Positions 54,824 to 62,681 of a DNA stretch of 64,000 bases are shown here, one piece after another. Source of the stretch: Streptomyces antibioticus (GTDB lineage Bacteria > Actinomycetota > Actinomycetes > Streptomycetales > Streptomycetaceae); the NCBI RefSeq assembly GCF_001514065.1, contig NZ_KQ948422.1:682001-746000 (forward strand). The letters are read 5' to 3'. Within the stretch, counting starts at the first letter, position 1. Each line of letters opens with the position of its first letter. Both the position numbers and the translations under genes were made by a program. The notes under the pieces are model-generated. The model worked only from the letters and a program-made list of their open reading frames with translations, ran no database searches and was not told the origin of the DNA.

Positions 54824-55423
54824 TCAGGGCTGGTCGCCCACGAGAGCGATGGCGCGTGTCTCGGGAACTCCCAGCATCAGCAGGCTCGTGATCGTCGCCG
54901 CTCGGGCGCCGGGGGTGCCGTTCGACCGGTCGCTGTCCGCGATGGCGAACACCACTCCGTAGGCGATCTGGCTGAGGGTGTCCGCCGGCAGGTGCTGTGC
55001 GAACACGGTGGTGTCCTGGCCCCGTTTCACGAGGTCGGCGAGGAGTTCGTCGACTGGTCCGAGAAGGGCGTGGATGGCTTCGCCGTACTCGCCCCGGCGC
55101 AGCGCCAGCAGCACGCGGTACCGGTGCGCGACCGGCCAGACGCGGGCGATGAATGCGACCCACGCCGCGTCCGCTGCCGCGCCGGAGGCGTTGACTTCGT
55201 TGAGCACGGCCGTCATCTCGGCGACGGCTCGTTCCGTGAGTGTCCGGATCAGGTCGAGGCGCGAAGGGAAATGGTCATAGACCGTGCGGCGGACGACGCC
55301 GGCAGCGGAGGCGATCTCGCCCATTCCAGCGTCGGGGTTCTCGCCGAGCAGATCGAGGGCGACGTCGAGGATGCGATCGCGTGTCTCGAGCATCGAGCGG
55401 ACACGGGAGGACTCGGTGGACAC
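54824..55423 (-). CDS. TetR-family transcriptional regulator
   Basis: A 199-aa repressor. The N-terminal HTH is ETRDRILDVALDLLGENP, followed by MGEIASAAGVVRRTVYDHFPSRLDLI; the C-terminal ligand domain is helical and not conserved. GTG 55423 (VSTESSRVRS) is preferred over the upstream 55468, because the perfect inverted repeat at 55435-55477 lies directly before it. It is divergent from the epoxide-hydrolase gene, so it probably represses both itself and that gene and responds to an epoxide or related compound. Confidence 0.85.
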   Translation of the reverse strand: MSTESSRVRSMLETRDRILDVALDLLGENPDAGMGEIASAAGVVRRTVYDHFPSRLDLIRTLTERAVAEMTAVLNEVNASGAAADAAWVAFIARVWPVAHRYRVLLALRRGEYGEAIHALLGPVDELLADLVKRGQDTTVFAQHLPADTLSQIAYGVVFAIADSDRSNGTPGARAATITSLLMLGVPETRAIALVGDQP

Positions 55424-55434
55424 CTCAGCAGTAT

Positions 55435-55477
55435 TGCACACGGGTGTACAGTGAGACTGACTGTACACCCGTGTGCA
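55435..55477. promoter_or_regulatory. TetR operator with perfect 18-bp arms
   Basis: TGCACACGGGTGTACAGT (55435-55452) and ACTGTACACCCGTGTGCA (55460-55477) are perfect inverted copies around 7 nt. Each arm is itself close to palindromic (TGCACACG/GGTGTACA), so two TetR dimers could bind. The site lies between the divergent starts of tetR and the epoxide hydrolase gene. Confidence 0.8.
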
Positions 55478-55525
55478 GTGAAGAGTTGTGCCGTGCCTCG
55501 AAGCTCAGGAGATGAGAAGAAGGCC

Positions 55526-56689
55526 ATGACCGCACCCACACCGCCTGCCCCGCCCCCCGTCCGCCCGTTCACCGTCTCGATCCCGCAATCGGAGATCGAC
55601 GACGTCAAGCAGCGACTGGCCAGAACCCGGTGGCCGGATCCGGAAACGGTGGGCGACTGGTCGCAAGGGGTCCGCGTAGAGAACGCCAAGTCTCTGGTCC
55701 ACTACTGGGAGCGTGGCTACGACTGGCGGCGCTTGGAGTCCGAGCTCAATCGCCATCCCCAGTTTCTGACCGAGATAGACGGGCTGGACATCCACTTCAT
55801 CCAAGTCAGGTCCAAGAACCCCCACGCGATGCCGCTGATCCTCACGCACGGATGGCCGGGCTCGAACCTCGACTTCCTCAAGCTGATCGGCCCGTTGACC
55901 GACCCGGTCTCGTACGGAGGCGACGCCGCCGACTCATTCGACGTCGTCCTCCCGTCACTGCCCGGCTTCGGGTTCTCCCAGAAGCCCACGCAGGCCGGGT
56001 GGACCGTCTCGCGCATCGCCGACGCATGGGCGGAGCTGATGAAGCGTCTCGGCTACGCGAAATGGGCCGCGCAAGGCGGCGACTGGGGGGCCGTCGTCAC
56101 CACCGCCCTCGGGGCCATGCAACCTGCGGGGCTTCTCGGAATTCACCTCAACACCCAGTACGCCTTTCCCGCACGCATACCCGACACCCTGACGCCAGAA
56201 CAGCGCGACGCCATCGACGCTCTCGCCCTCTACACCGGCGAGCTCGGCGGATCGAACCACCTTCAGGGCACGAAGCCGCAGACCGTCGGATTCGCCCTGG
56301 CCGACTCCCCCGCCGGCCAAGCCGCCTGGATCTACGAGAAGTTCCAGTCCAAGACCGACAACCGCGGACTCGCCGAGGACGCCCTCGCCGTCGACGACAT
56401 GCTCGACGCGATCTCCCTCTACTGGTTCACCAACAGCGCGGCTTCGTCCGGCCGCATCTACTGGGAGAACAGAACACTCACCTTCGCCGGCCCGAAGGTG
56501 ACCCTCCCGGTCGCGGTGACCGTGTTCCCGAAGGACATCCCACGCGTGCCACGCAGCTGGATCGAAGACACCTACAGCAACCTGATCCACTACGCCGAGG
56601 CCGACAAGGGCGGCCACTTCGCGGCGCTGGAACAGCCCGAGACCTTCGTCAGCGAAATCCGCACCGGCCTGCGCACCCTTCGTTCCTGA
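55526..56689 (+). CDS. epoxide hydrolase (EHN-domain type)
   Basis: A 387-aa alpha/beta hydrolase with the N-terminal EHN domain (FTVSIPQSEIDDVKQRLARTRWPD). The oxyanion motif is LTHGWPGSNLDFL (HGxP), the nucleophile Asp lies in AAQGGDWGAVVTT, and the catalytic His in DKGGHFAALEQPE. These are the features of microsomal-type epoxide hydrolases, which open epoxides to diols. ATG 55526 is preceded by GAGAAGAAGG. It is divergent from the TetR gene, with a perfect operator in between, so expression is probably induced by its substrate or a related molecule. Confidence 0.88.
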   Translation: MTAPTPPAPPPVRPFTVSIPQSEIDDVKQRLARTRWPDPETVGDWSQGVRVENAKSLVHYWERGYDWRRLESELNRHPQFLTEIDGLDIHFIQVRSKNPHAMPLILTHGWPGSNLDFLKLIGPLTDPVSYGGDAADSFDVVLPSLPGFGFSQKPTQAGWTVSRIADAWAELMKRLGYAKWAAQGGDWGAVVTTALGAMQPAGLLGIHLNTQYAFPARIPDTLTPEQRDAIDALALYTGELGGSNHLQGTKPQTVGFALADSPAGQAAWIYEKFQSKTDNRGLAEDALAVDDMLDAISLYWFTNSAASSGRIYWENRTLTFAGPKVTLPVAVTVFPKDIPRVPRSWIEDTYSNLIHYAEADKGGHFAALEQPETFVSEIRTGLRTLRS

Positions 56690-57212
56690 CGCCAACGCGC
56701 GAGCCCGGCGGCAATGAACGAGCCTTCCACCTTTGTGCCTGTCGGTCTGGATCAGGCAGTCAGCTCCTTCGGGGCGAGCGGAGCAACGTGGCTGGCCCCG
56801 GACGCCGCAGCCGTCAGCGCGGCTCGCTCGCTGCCCAACCGCGCGCTGACGGGGCCTCCGTTTCCACTGTCCGTGGTCCATGGGTCGCCGACAGCCGGCA
56901 CTGTTCTCCGCTGCTTGGAGCAGTAGTGCGCTACGGCGGCCGGGGAGACGTTGGCATCAGCCGTCCAGGTCAGCTTGAGAAACGCGTGGCGAAGGCGGTG
57001 GCGGCCGGAGAGCCGAACCGAACTGAACGCTGTGACAGCAGGTTCGGGGCCGGCGCGTCACGGATGCCAAGTGCGCTCGGCCTCGACGACTGCGCTGTGC
57101 GTGTCCGCACAGCAGGACCGGTTGCTACGAGGCCGCGGCCAACTCGGGACGATGGATGGCCTGGCCCGCTGCCAGGTCTTGACTGCCTCTGCCCCACTGC
57201 GAGGCAGCGTGT
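56690..57212. other. 523-nt stretch without a clear gene
   Basis: A plus-strand ORF of 70 codons (56714-56926, starting MNEPSTFVPVGLDQ) is open, but there is no recognisable domain or ribosome binding site. No repeat, terminator or RNA gene was recognised. It lies between the epoxide-hydrolase gene and the end of the MerR gene. Confidence 0.4.
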
Positions 57213-57563
57213 TCAGGCGGAGTCGGACTCGACACGGTCCGCCGATGCACCAGCGGCACGGCGGTACTCGGCATTGATGCGCTGCGCTTCCTCGAGCTGG
57301 TCCTCCAGGATGACGATGCGGCACGCTGCCTCGATCGGAGTTCCCTTGTCGACGAGCTCCCGGGCGCGCGCGGCGATCCGCAGTTGGTAGCGGGAGTACC
57401 GGCGGTGTCCTCCCTCCGAGCGGAGCGGAGTGATCAGACGAGCCTCACCGAGGGCTCGCAGGAAGGCCGGGGTGGCGCCGAGCATCTCGGCCGCCCGGCC
57501 CATCGTGTAGGCGGGGTAGTCGTCGTCGTCCAGACGATCGTCCAGGGGGTTGTCCGATGCCAT
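57213..57563 (-). CDS. MerR-like HTH regulator
   Basis: A 116-aa protein. The HTH YTMGRAAEMLGATPAFLRALGEARLITPLRSEGGHRRYSRYQLRIA is a MerR-type DNA-binding domain, followed by a short helix (PIEAACRIVILEDQLEEAQRIN) for dimerisation. There is no ligand-binding C-terminal domain with Cys residues, so it does not look like a metal sensor. It is preceded by an acidic N-terminus. A perfect 32-bp palindrome lies about 27 nt upstream of the ATG at 57563, a likely operator or structure in its leader. Confidence 0.83.
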   Translation of the reverse strand: MASDNPLDDRLDDDDYPAYTMGRAAEMLGATPAFLRALGEARLITPLRSEGGHRRYSRYQLRIAARARELVDKGTPIEAACRIVILEDQLEEAQRINAEYRRAAGASADRVESDSA

Positions 57564-57589
57564 GCCACCTCACTGCTGAAACGTGTCGA

Positions 57590-57621
57590 GGGGCCCTGGT
57601 GCCGTACGGCACCAGGGCCCC
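57590..57621. repeat. perfect 32-bp palindrome upstream of the MerR gene
   Basis: Positions 57590-57605 and 57606-57621 are perfect inverted copies of each other without any spacer (half-site GGGGCCCTGGTGCCGT). It lies 27 nt upstream of the MerR-like gene. It may be the binding site of that protein (MerR sites are long palindromes between promoter elements), a cruciform, or a leader hairpin. Confidence 0.75.
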
Positions 57622-58192
57622 GAAGGAAATTGAACACCATCTGTCGGCCCTACTGCGGTGCCGACCTTCTGTGTCCGCTACCCGGCTCGGCAGAGGGGGG
57701 TGCGGGGGGATCGCAGCTGCTTGACCGGGGACCACCATCCATTCCGGGGTCTTGCGGTACCCGGGCCGAGTACTGCTCGGACCGGGCGATCCTGATGGCG
57801 TCTGCTCCTTCCCTTGCTCTCTGAACCAACCACTGATGGAACTGGTACTGCTGCGGGCGGCTGGCCGCCCGTGCCGCTCCCAGTCCCGTAGCCGTCTGTG
57901 GCAAACACTCCGGCGCCGGGACGCGAGAGCCGCACTGACCTATCTACTTCGGCTTCGCATTCAGCCACCCGCCAGTTCGTGTCTGGCGGGTCTCGTCGAC
58001 CTTGTGTACTGCAAGAAGCATACCCACACCAGGAGCAAAAATCTACTTCCGCAAGGGCAACTTTCACTCCATCGGCGAAGAAGAATCGTGCCGCGACCGA
58101 CCCTCACCGGCAGCCTGAAGCTCTGTCCGCCGTGCGCGCAGCCACATCCCCAGCTATGTCAGGTACGGGTGGGCCGCATAAGCTCTGCTGTC
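57622..58192. other. 571-nt non-coding stretch
   Basis: No gene is seen on either strand. A short piece near 58030-58075 (GCAAAAATCTACTTCCG onward) is AT-richer than its surroundings. TAAGCT (58179-58184) lies 9 nt before the ATG at 58193 and could be a -10 element of a nearly leaderless transcript. Confidence 0.4.
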
Positions 58193-58567
58193 ATGTCGAA
58201 CCCTGATGAACTGCTCGTCGCCCTCTCCACAGCGGTGGAGATGGGGGGAAGCAACCAGATGTCGCTGACCGTGGTCGTCGGCGGCGCCGTCATCACCGGC
58301 CGGCTGGCTCCCGAGGCTGTCTGGAGGGAGCGGGTGGCGGAGGTCCTCAAGGACTCCGACCGTCTCGGCCCCTTCGCGGACGTCTTCGCGCACAAAGCCC
58401 GAGGAAACCACTCCGGCCGCACCGAGGCGCCCACGCACCTGCACTTCCATCTCGCCCGGATCTTGCAGGGCACCCTTGGGCTTCCGGAGACGGGCGGCAT
58501 GTACCGCGTCGCGATCGAAGACATCAGCGCATGGTCCATCGGAGACCTCATCCACTCCAACCCATGA
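58193..58567 (+). CDS. GvpU-like gas-vesicle accessory protein homologue
   Basis: A 124-aa protein. The opening (LTVVVGGAVITGRLAPEAVW) and the end (THLHFHLARILQGTLGLP, GGMYRVAIEDISAWSIGDL) resemble the GvpU family, in which an early VGGxxVSG strand is followed by IHLKDARI and a final VxxWSLGxL. No other gvp genes are in the window, so it may be a stand-alone homologue with another role. There is no ribosome binding site before the ATG at 58193; TAAGCT 9 nt upstream suggests a very short leader. Family assignment is from memory. Confidence 0.5.
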   Translation: MSNPDELLVALSTAVEMGGSNQMSLTVVVGGAVITGRLAPEAVWRERVAEVLKDSDRLGPFADVFAHKARGNHSGRTEAPTHLHFHLARILQGTLGLPETGGMYRVAIEDISAWSIGDLIHSNP

Positions 58568-58944
58568 GGTACCCCTCCCACACCGCCACGTCCTGAGACG
58601 TCGTCAGGGCCGGTAAGGTAAGGGCCTGCCACAGCGTGGTCCGGCGATGGACGAGTACGAGGGGGCCGCGAGCGGAGCGCTCCCCGCACCCGCGGAGACG
58701 TTCCCCGGGGCCCTAACGAGGAGAACGGCAGATCATCTGTCCCCGCGCCCGCGGACAGGTCCCCGGACCGGCATCCGCAGAGCCGGGGCAGGTGATTTCC
58801 GAGAGGCGCGTGATCTCCCGCTCCTTCCCCCGCCCGCCGCAGCCTCCGCCTGCGCGTCATCGGACGTCGCGCTCCGCGTTTCAGGTTGAGCAAGGACGTC
58901 TGTCGATCCGTCATGCCCGGACGACCATCCCCGGCCCTCCGGCA
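58568..58944. other. 377-nt non-coding stretch with two CRISPR-like repeat units
   Basis: No gene is seen. Two related units at 58677-58705 and 58736-58764 resemble the stem part of type I-E CRISPR repeats of Streptomyces (described in the next entry). The rest holds no recognisable element. Confidence 0.45.
58677..58764. repeat. pair of CRISPR-like degenerate repeats
   Basis: TCCCCGCACCCGCGGAGACG (58681-58700) and TCCCCGCGCCCGCGGACAGG (58740-58759) are related units 59 nt apart, each inside a 29-nt stretch ending in CCC. Streptomyces type I-E repeats have the same layout (CTCCCCGCxxxxGCGGGGATGGTCCC), though the stem here is altered to CTCC/GGAG in one copy and TGTCC/GGACA in the other. There are no cas genes and no further copies. 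It may be the end of a decayed array or just two hairpins. Confidence 0.3.
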
Positions 58945-59325
58945 CTACACAGGCGTGTGGCCCTCCAGATAGACCCGCACCGTCTCCGAAAAGCCCGCAG
59001 CGACCGCTTCCGCAAGCGAGGACCAGCGGACCTGATCCGCTGCGAGCCGCGCGTTGTCCGACGGGGTCTCGCTCAGCAGTTGGCACACCACGGCCCTTCG
59101 CGCGCCTGCCGAATCCGCGCCCTGCTGCGGCAGGGGCGTCGAGCCGTCGACGAGGTAGCCGGTTAGCTCGTACACCGCACGCGCCGCGGTGGCCGACGCA
59201 GATTCGGCGAGTTCGGGATCACCTGAGGGCAAGGTCCAGCGGTCCCCTGCGTTCACCAACAGCACCTTGCCGTCGTAGAGCACGACCGCGTCCACCGCGT
59301 CCTCAGTGGTCTGCTCCATCGTCAT
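58945..59325 (-). CDS. Nudix-fold protein with degenerate Nudix box
   Basis: A 126-aa protein. The segment DAVVLYDGKVLLVNAGDRW, then LPSGDPELAESASATAARAVYELTGYLVDG, has the layout of a Nudix hydrolase, but the box G-x5-E-x7-REUxEExGU is incomplete: the REUxEE core reads RAVYEL, lacking two of the metal-binding Glu residues. Hydrolytic activity is therefore doubtful. ATG 59325 fits the family start. It is an isolated gene with no cotranscribed neighbour. Confidence 0.7.
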   Translation of the reverse strand: MTMEQTTEDAVDAVVLYDGKVLLVNAGDRWTLPSGDPELAESASATAARAVYELTGYLVDGSTPLPQQGADSAGARRAVVCQLLSETPSDNARLAADQVRWSSLAEAVAAGFSETVRVYLEGHTPV

Positions 59326-59531
59326 GACCCGCCCACCTCTTCCCAGTTCATCTGTCGGCCGGCCCTCCGTGGCACAGGGCGTCGTCGTGGATCCTTACCG
59401 CCCTGCGCAGGGTCATGTACGGCTCCTGATCGGCGGGGAGCCTCTGCGCGATGGCGCGTTCGCGTTCCCATTCTGCGTTGAGCCCGGCTGCCGGCAGAAG
59501 AGCGAGGTCACGGCCGTAGCCGCGATGGCCG

Positions 59532-60161
59532 TCAGCCGCTGACGAGTCCCACCACGAGGTTGATGGCGGTGGCGAGGATGCTGGTGCCGAAGACGTACGA
59601 CAGCAGAGTGTGCCGCAGCACGATGGCGCGGATCTCCGAGCTCGACACGGCGGTGTCCGACACCTGATAGGTCATGCCGAGGTTGTAGCTGAAATAGAAG
59701 AAGTCCCGGTACGCCGGCGGATCGTCCGCGTTGAAGTCGATTCCGCCGCCGGCCGCGTAGTACACGTAGGCGTAGCGGGCCGCGTACATCAGATGGAGCG
59801 CAGCCCACGCCGCGAAGACCCCGCACAGGGCGGTCGCCGCCGCAGCGTGACCGCTGTCGGACCTGCCGCGCAGGAGCAGCAGCACGATGGCGACCAGTCC
59901 GCACAGCGCCACCGCCACCACCACGAGTTCATCGAGCAGAGGCCGGAGATCCTCTCGCCGCGCATTGCGGTGGGTCCCCGCGGCGTCCATCGGCCACAGC
60001 ACCGCCCAGCCCGTCAGCACGAAGCTCAGTTCCATGGCGGCGATGGCGGCCAGAGCGCCCAGGCCCGGGTCCGTCGGGATGCCGACGCCCACGCCGACCG
60101 CGGCACCGAGGACCACCGAGCCGGCAAGACGGGGCACGGCATCCAGAAACCAGCTCCCCAT
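59532..60161 (-). CDS. DUF1345 family integral membrane protein
   Basis: A 209-aa membrane protein with five to six hydrophobic segments ([98 protein letters not shown]). The motif [31 protein letters not shown] is the signature of DUF1345 proteins, whose function is unknown. It is divergent from a truncated AraC-type gene. The intergenic stretch 59326-59531 holds nothing recognised. Confidence 0.85.
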   Translation of the reverse strand: MGSWFLDAVPRLAGSVVLGAAVGVGVGIPTDPGLGALAAIAAMELSFVLTGWAVLWPMDAAGTHRNARREDLRPLLDELVVVAVALCGLVAIVLLLLRGRSDSGHAAAATALCGVFAAWAALHLMYAARYAYVYYAAGGGIDFNADDPPAYRDFFYFSYNLGMTYQVSDTAVSSSEIRAIVLRHTLLSYVFGTSILATAINLVVGLVSG

Positions 60162-60186
60162 ACGCCCTCACAGTAGTCCCGCCGTC

Positions 60187-60882
60187 GTGGCCGGCTCGCA
60201 GTGCGCATACGGCACACCACCCCGGGACGCCACGACCCACTGGGCGTTCGCCGAGGAACTGGCGCGCCGCCACCCGAAGGTTCGGGTGGATGCCTCACGC
60301 ATGGTGGTCGACGGCGTCGACATCATGACGGCCGCGGGGATTCTGGCGTGGGTCGATCTGGGCCTCACCCTCGTCGACCGGATGCTCGGTCCCAGCGTCA
60401 TGCTGCACACGGCACGCTTCGTCCTCGCCGACCCGCCGCGTCGACGGCAGTCCCTCTACCAGGAGTTCACGCCCCGGCTCCAGCACGGCGACCCCGAGAT
60501 CCGCGAGGTGCAGACCCGGCTCCACGCCGGCCTCCACGAGCCCCACTCCGTCGAGCACCTCGCGCAGTCCGTGGCCATGCACCCGCGCACCTTCCAACGA
60601 CGGTTCAAGGAGGCGACGGGCCTGACGGCGACGGAATACATCCAGGCGGCGCGCATCGCGAAGGCACGCGAGTCGCTGGAGCTGACCAACGAGCCGGTCG
60701 CCCACATCTCCCGCAGCGTCGGCTACCTGGACGTGTCGAACTTCCGCCGGCTCTTCCAGCGCGCCACGGGCGTCACGCCGTCCGAGTACCGGAGCCGGTT
60801 CGGCATCGCGGCACGAGGCAGCCGGCAGGAGGAGCTGTCGGCGGGTCAGCCGGCAAGGATGCGCTCCACTCCCTCCCGGTAG
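60187..60882 (+). pseudogene. truncated GlxA/AraC-type regulator (N-terminal part missing)
   Basis: The frame (GTG 60187) begins in the middle of a DJ-1/PfpI-like domain: RDATTHWAFAEELARRHPKV, RMVVDGVDIMTAAGILAWVDLG are the parts that normally follow the conserved Cys about 110 residues into GlxA-family regulators. The C-terminal AraC HTH is complete (SVEHLAQSVAMHPRTFQRRFKEATG, HISRSVGYLDVSNFRRLFQRATG). The first third of the gene is missing, directly at the edge of the DUF1345 promoter region. DNA binding could survive, ligand sensing probably not. Its last 37 nt overlap the 3' end of the convergent epimerase gene. Confidence 0.7.
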
Positions 60883-61766
60883 CTCGTGACCTGGAAGCCG
60901 GGGAAGCGGGCGGCGAACTTCGAGCTGTCGAAGATGTTGTCGTCCCGGTAGCGGACCAGCAGTTCGTACATCTCGTCGAGCGGCTTGACGAAGCGGCGCC
61001 CGAGGCGGAAGGCGAGCATCGGCAGCACCGTGTAGCCGGTCTTGCGGCCGGTGGTCTCGCCGGCGATGTCGATGAGCCGGGCGTAGGACTGCCGGTCCGG
61101 GTCGACCGGCAGGTGCCACGTCTGGCCGTAGGCGTCCGGCGTGTTGCCGAGCAGGGCGAGGGCGCGGCTCGCGTCCGGGGTCCAGATCAGGGACCGCTTG
61201 GCATGGGCATCGATGGGGACGAACGGCCGCTTGCCTGCCTTGATCCGGTCGAACACCAGCGAGTTGGTGTAGCTCTTCGTCCGGCCGGGACCGTAGAACT
61301 CGGGCGCTCGGCCGATCAGCGCTTCGACGCGGCCGGCCCGCATGGCCTCCAGCAGCATGGTGGCGATCTGTGCGCGAACGTGTCCCTTGCGCCCGCCCGG
61401 CGCGAATGCCGTCGACTCGGTCTGGGGCGTCGACGTTCCCGGGTACATGTAGGTGTTGTCGAAGAAGACGAGCTTCGTGCCGTGTTCGGCGCAGGCGTCG
61501 ATGACGTTGCGCATGATGACGGGGAACTGTCGCTCCCACAGCTCCGAGTCCAGGGGCAGGCCGACGGTGAGGTAGGCGATGTCGCTGCCCGCGACGGCAC
61601 GGCTGGTGGCGTCGGCGTCGGTGAGGTCCGCGGCCATGAGCTCGTCGGTGTCGTGCACCCTCGACGGCTTGCGGCTGACGAGCCGGATGTCCTTGGTGTG
61701 GTTGCGGTGGAGCTCGTTCACGAGCTCGTCGGCGATCGGCCCGCCGGCGCCGAGAACGGTCTGCAT
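60846..61766 (-). CDS. NAD-dependent epimerase/dehydratase-like protein (SDR fold)
   Basis: A 306-aa extended SDR-type protein. The nucleotide-binding start is TVLGAGGPIADELVNELH, with VSRKPS ending the second strand, and the FFDNTYMYPGTS region corresponds to the active-site strand. The canonical YxxxK catalytic pair is not clearly present. AAGGAG lies at ideal spacing before the ATG at 61766. It is divergent from the TetR gene at 61999, with a 15-bp operator in between (61959-61973), so it is a likely target of that repressor. The substrate is unknown. Confidence 0.82.
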   Translation of the reverse strand: MQTVLGAGGPIADELVNELHRNHTKDIRLVSRKPSRVHDTDELMAADLTDADATSRAVAGSDIAYLTVGLPLDSELWERQFPVIMRNVIDACAEHGTKLVFFDNTYMYPGTSTPQTESTAFAPGGRKGHVRAQIATMLLEAMRAGRVEALIGRAPEFYGPGRTKSYTNSLVFDRIKAGKRPFVPIDAHAKRSLIWTPDASRALALLGNTPDAYGQTWHLPVDPDRQSYARLIDIAGETTGRKTGYTVLPMLAFRLGRRFVKPLDEMYELLVRYRDDNIFDSSKFAARFPGFQVTSYREGVERILAG

Positions 61767-61958
61767 GGAGTCTCCTTGAGATGGCTGGTGAGGGTGCCCG
61801 CCCAGCCGATGCGGTCGTCGGTCGAGGCTTCGGGCGCCTGGTCGCCGGTGTGGTGCCGGCGTGTCGCCGAGGTGCACGCGAAGGGGCGGGGGCGGTCGGC
61901 CGGTGAGCACCGCGCGCGCCCGTTCCCCCGGGTGTCGGGTCCTTCGGACGTACACTAT

Positions 61959-61973
61959 GTTTACGGTGCTAAC
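61959..61973. promoter_or_regulatory. TetR operator copy 1
   Basis: GTTTACGGTGCTAAC lies between the divergent epimerase and TetR genes, 26 nt before the TetR ATG. The same 15-bp box recurs at 62615 and 62650 (GTTNACGSTGCTNAC). Confidence 0.65.
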
Positions 61974-61998
61974 ACAGCATAGGAGGGCGAAGTAAGCA

Positions 61999-62574
61999 AT
62001 GTCAACATCAGAGAAGAGCGGCTACCACCACGGCGACCTGCGGGCGGCGCTGCTGTCGACCGCGATGGAGATGCTGGAGGGTGGCGAGCCCTTCTCGCTG
62101 CGCGCCGTCGCACGCCGGGCGGGCGTGTCGCCGACCGCGCCGTATCGCCACTTCAAGGACCGCGACGCCCTGGAGTCCGCGCTGGCCGTCGAGGGCTTCC
62201 GGGACCTGCTGGCCGACCTGGACGACGAGCGCGGTCTGCCCGCCTCACTCCCGGACCTGGCCGAGTTCGCCGTCGCCTATGTCGCCTTCGCGCTGCGGCG
62301 CCCGGCCCTGTTCCGCGTGATGTTCGGCAAGCCGTGCGACGACGCCGACGACGAGCGGGTCAAGGCCGCCGACGCCCTGCACGAGTTGCTGGCCGACGCT
62401 CTCGATCGCGTCTTCCCCCACGCCGACGCCACGGCCCTGGCCTCGGCCGGCTGGGGGCTGGCCCACGGGCTGGCCTGCCTGTACCTCGACGGCAAGATGC
62501 ACGCCACGTCGGACGAGGAGGTCGCCGCCCGGGTGCGCGGCGCCTTCCTCGCCATCACGTCGGTCGGCTCCTGA
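61999..62574 (+). CDS. TetR-family transcriptional regulator (WHG domain)
   Basis: A 191-aa repressor. The HTH (EPFSLRAVARRAGVSPTAPYRHFKDRDAL) is typical of TetR proteins with a C-terminal WHG domain; the latter is seen in SAGWGLAHGLACLYLDGKM. AGGAGGG lies about 11 nt before the ATG. The gene sits between two target units: the divergent epimerase gene and the acetoacetate-decarboxylase-like gene downstream. Three copies of the box GTTNACGSTGCTNAC flank it, so it probably controls itself and both neighbours. Confidence 0.88.
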   Translation: MSTSEKSGYHHGDLRAALLSTAMEMLEGGEPFSLRAVARRAGVSPTAPYRHFKDRDALESALAVEGFRDLLADLDDERGLPASLPDLAEFAVAYVAFALRRPALFRVMFGKPCDDADDERVKAADALHELLADALDRVFPHADATALASAGWGLAHGLACLYLDGKMHATSDEEVAARVRGAFLAITSVGS

Positions 62575-62614
62575 GACGCACCGTTCGACCGTAACGCGCC
62601 TCACATCATCCATT

Positions 62615-62664
62615 GTTGACGGTGCTCACATCCCGGTGCCATGCTCGGTGTTAACGCTGCTTAC
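62615..62664 (+). promoter_or_regulatory. two TetR operators in the decarboxylase promoter
   Basis: GTTGACGGTGCTCAC (62615-62629) and GTTAACGCTGCTTAC (62650-62664) match the box before the TetR gene. They are 35 bp apart, and the second ends 17 nt before the ATG at 62682, so binding would block the promoter. Confidence 0.65.
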
Positions 62665-62681
62665 ATTAGAGGAGAGCGTCC

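Noticed and set aside
58647-58889. 80-codon plus-strand ORF
   Set aside because: It runs through the CRISPR-like hairpins, is Ala/Arg/Pro-rich, has no ribosome binding site and no domain.
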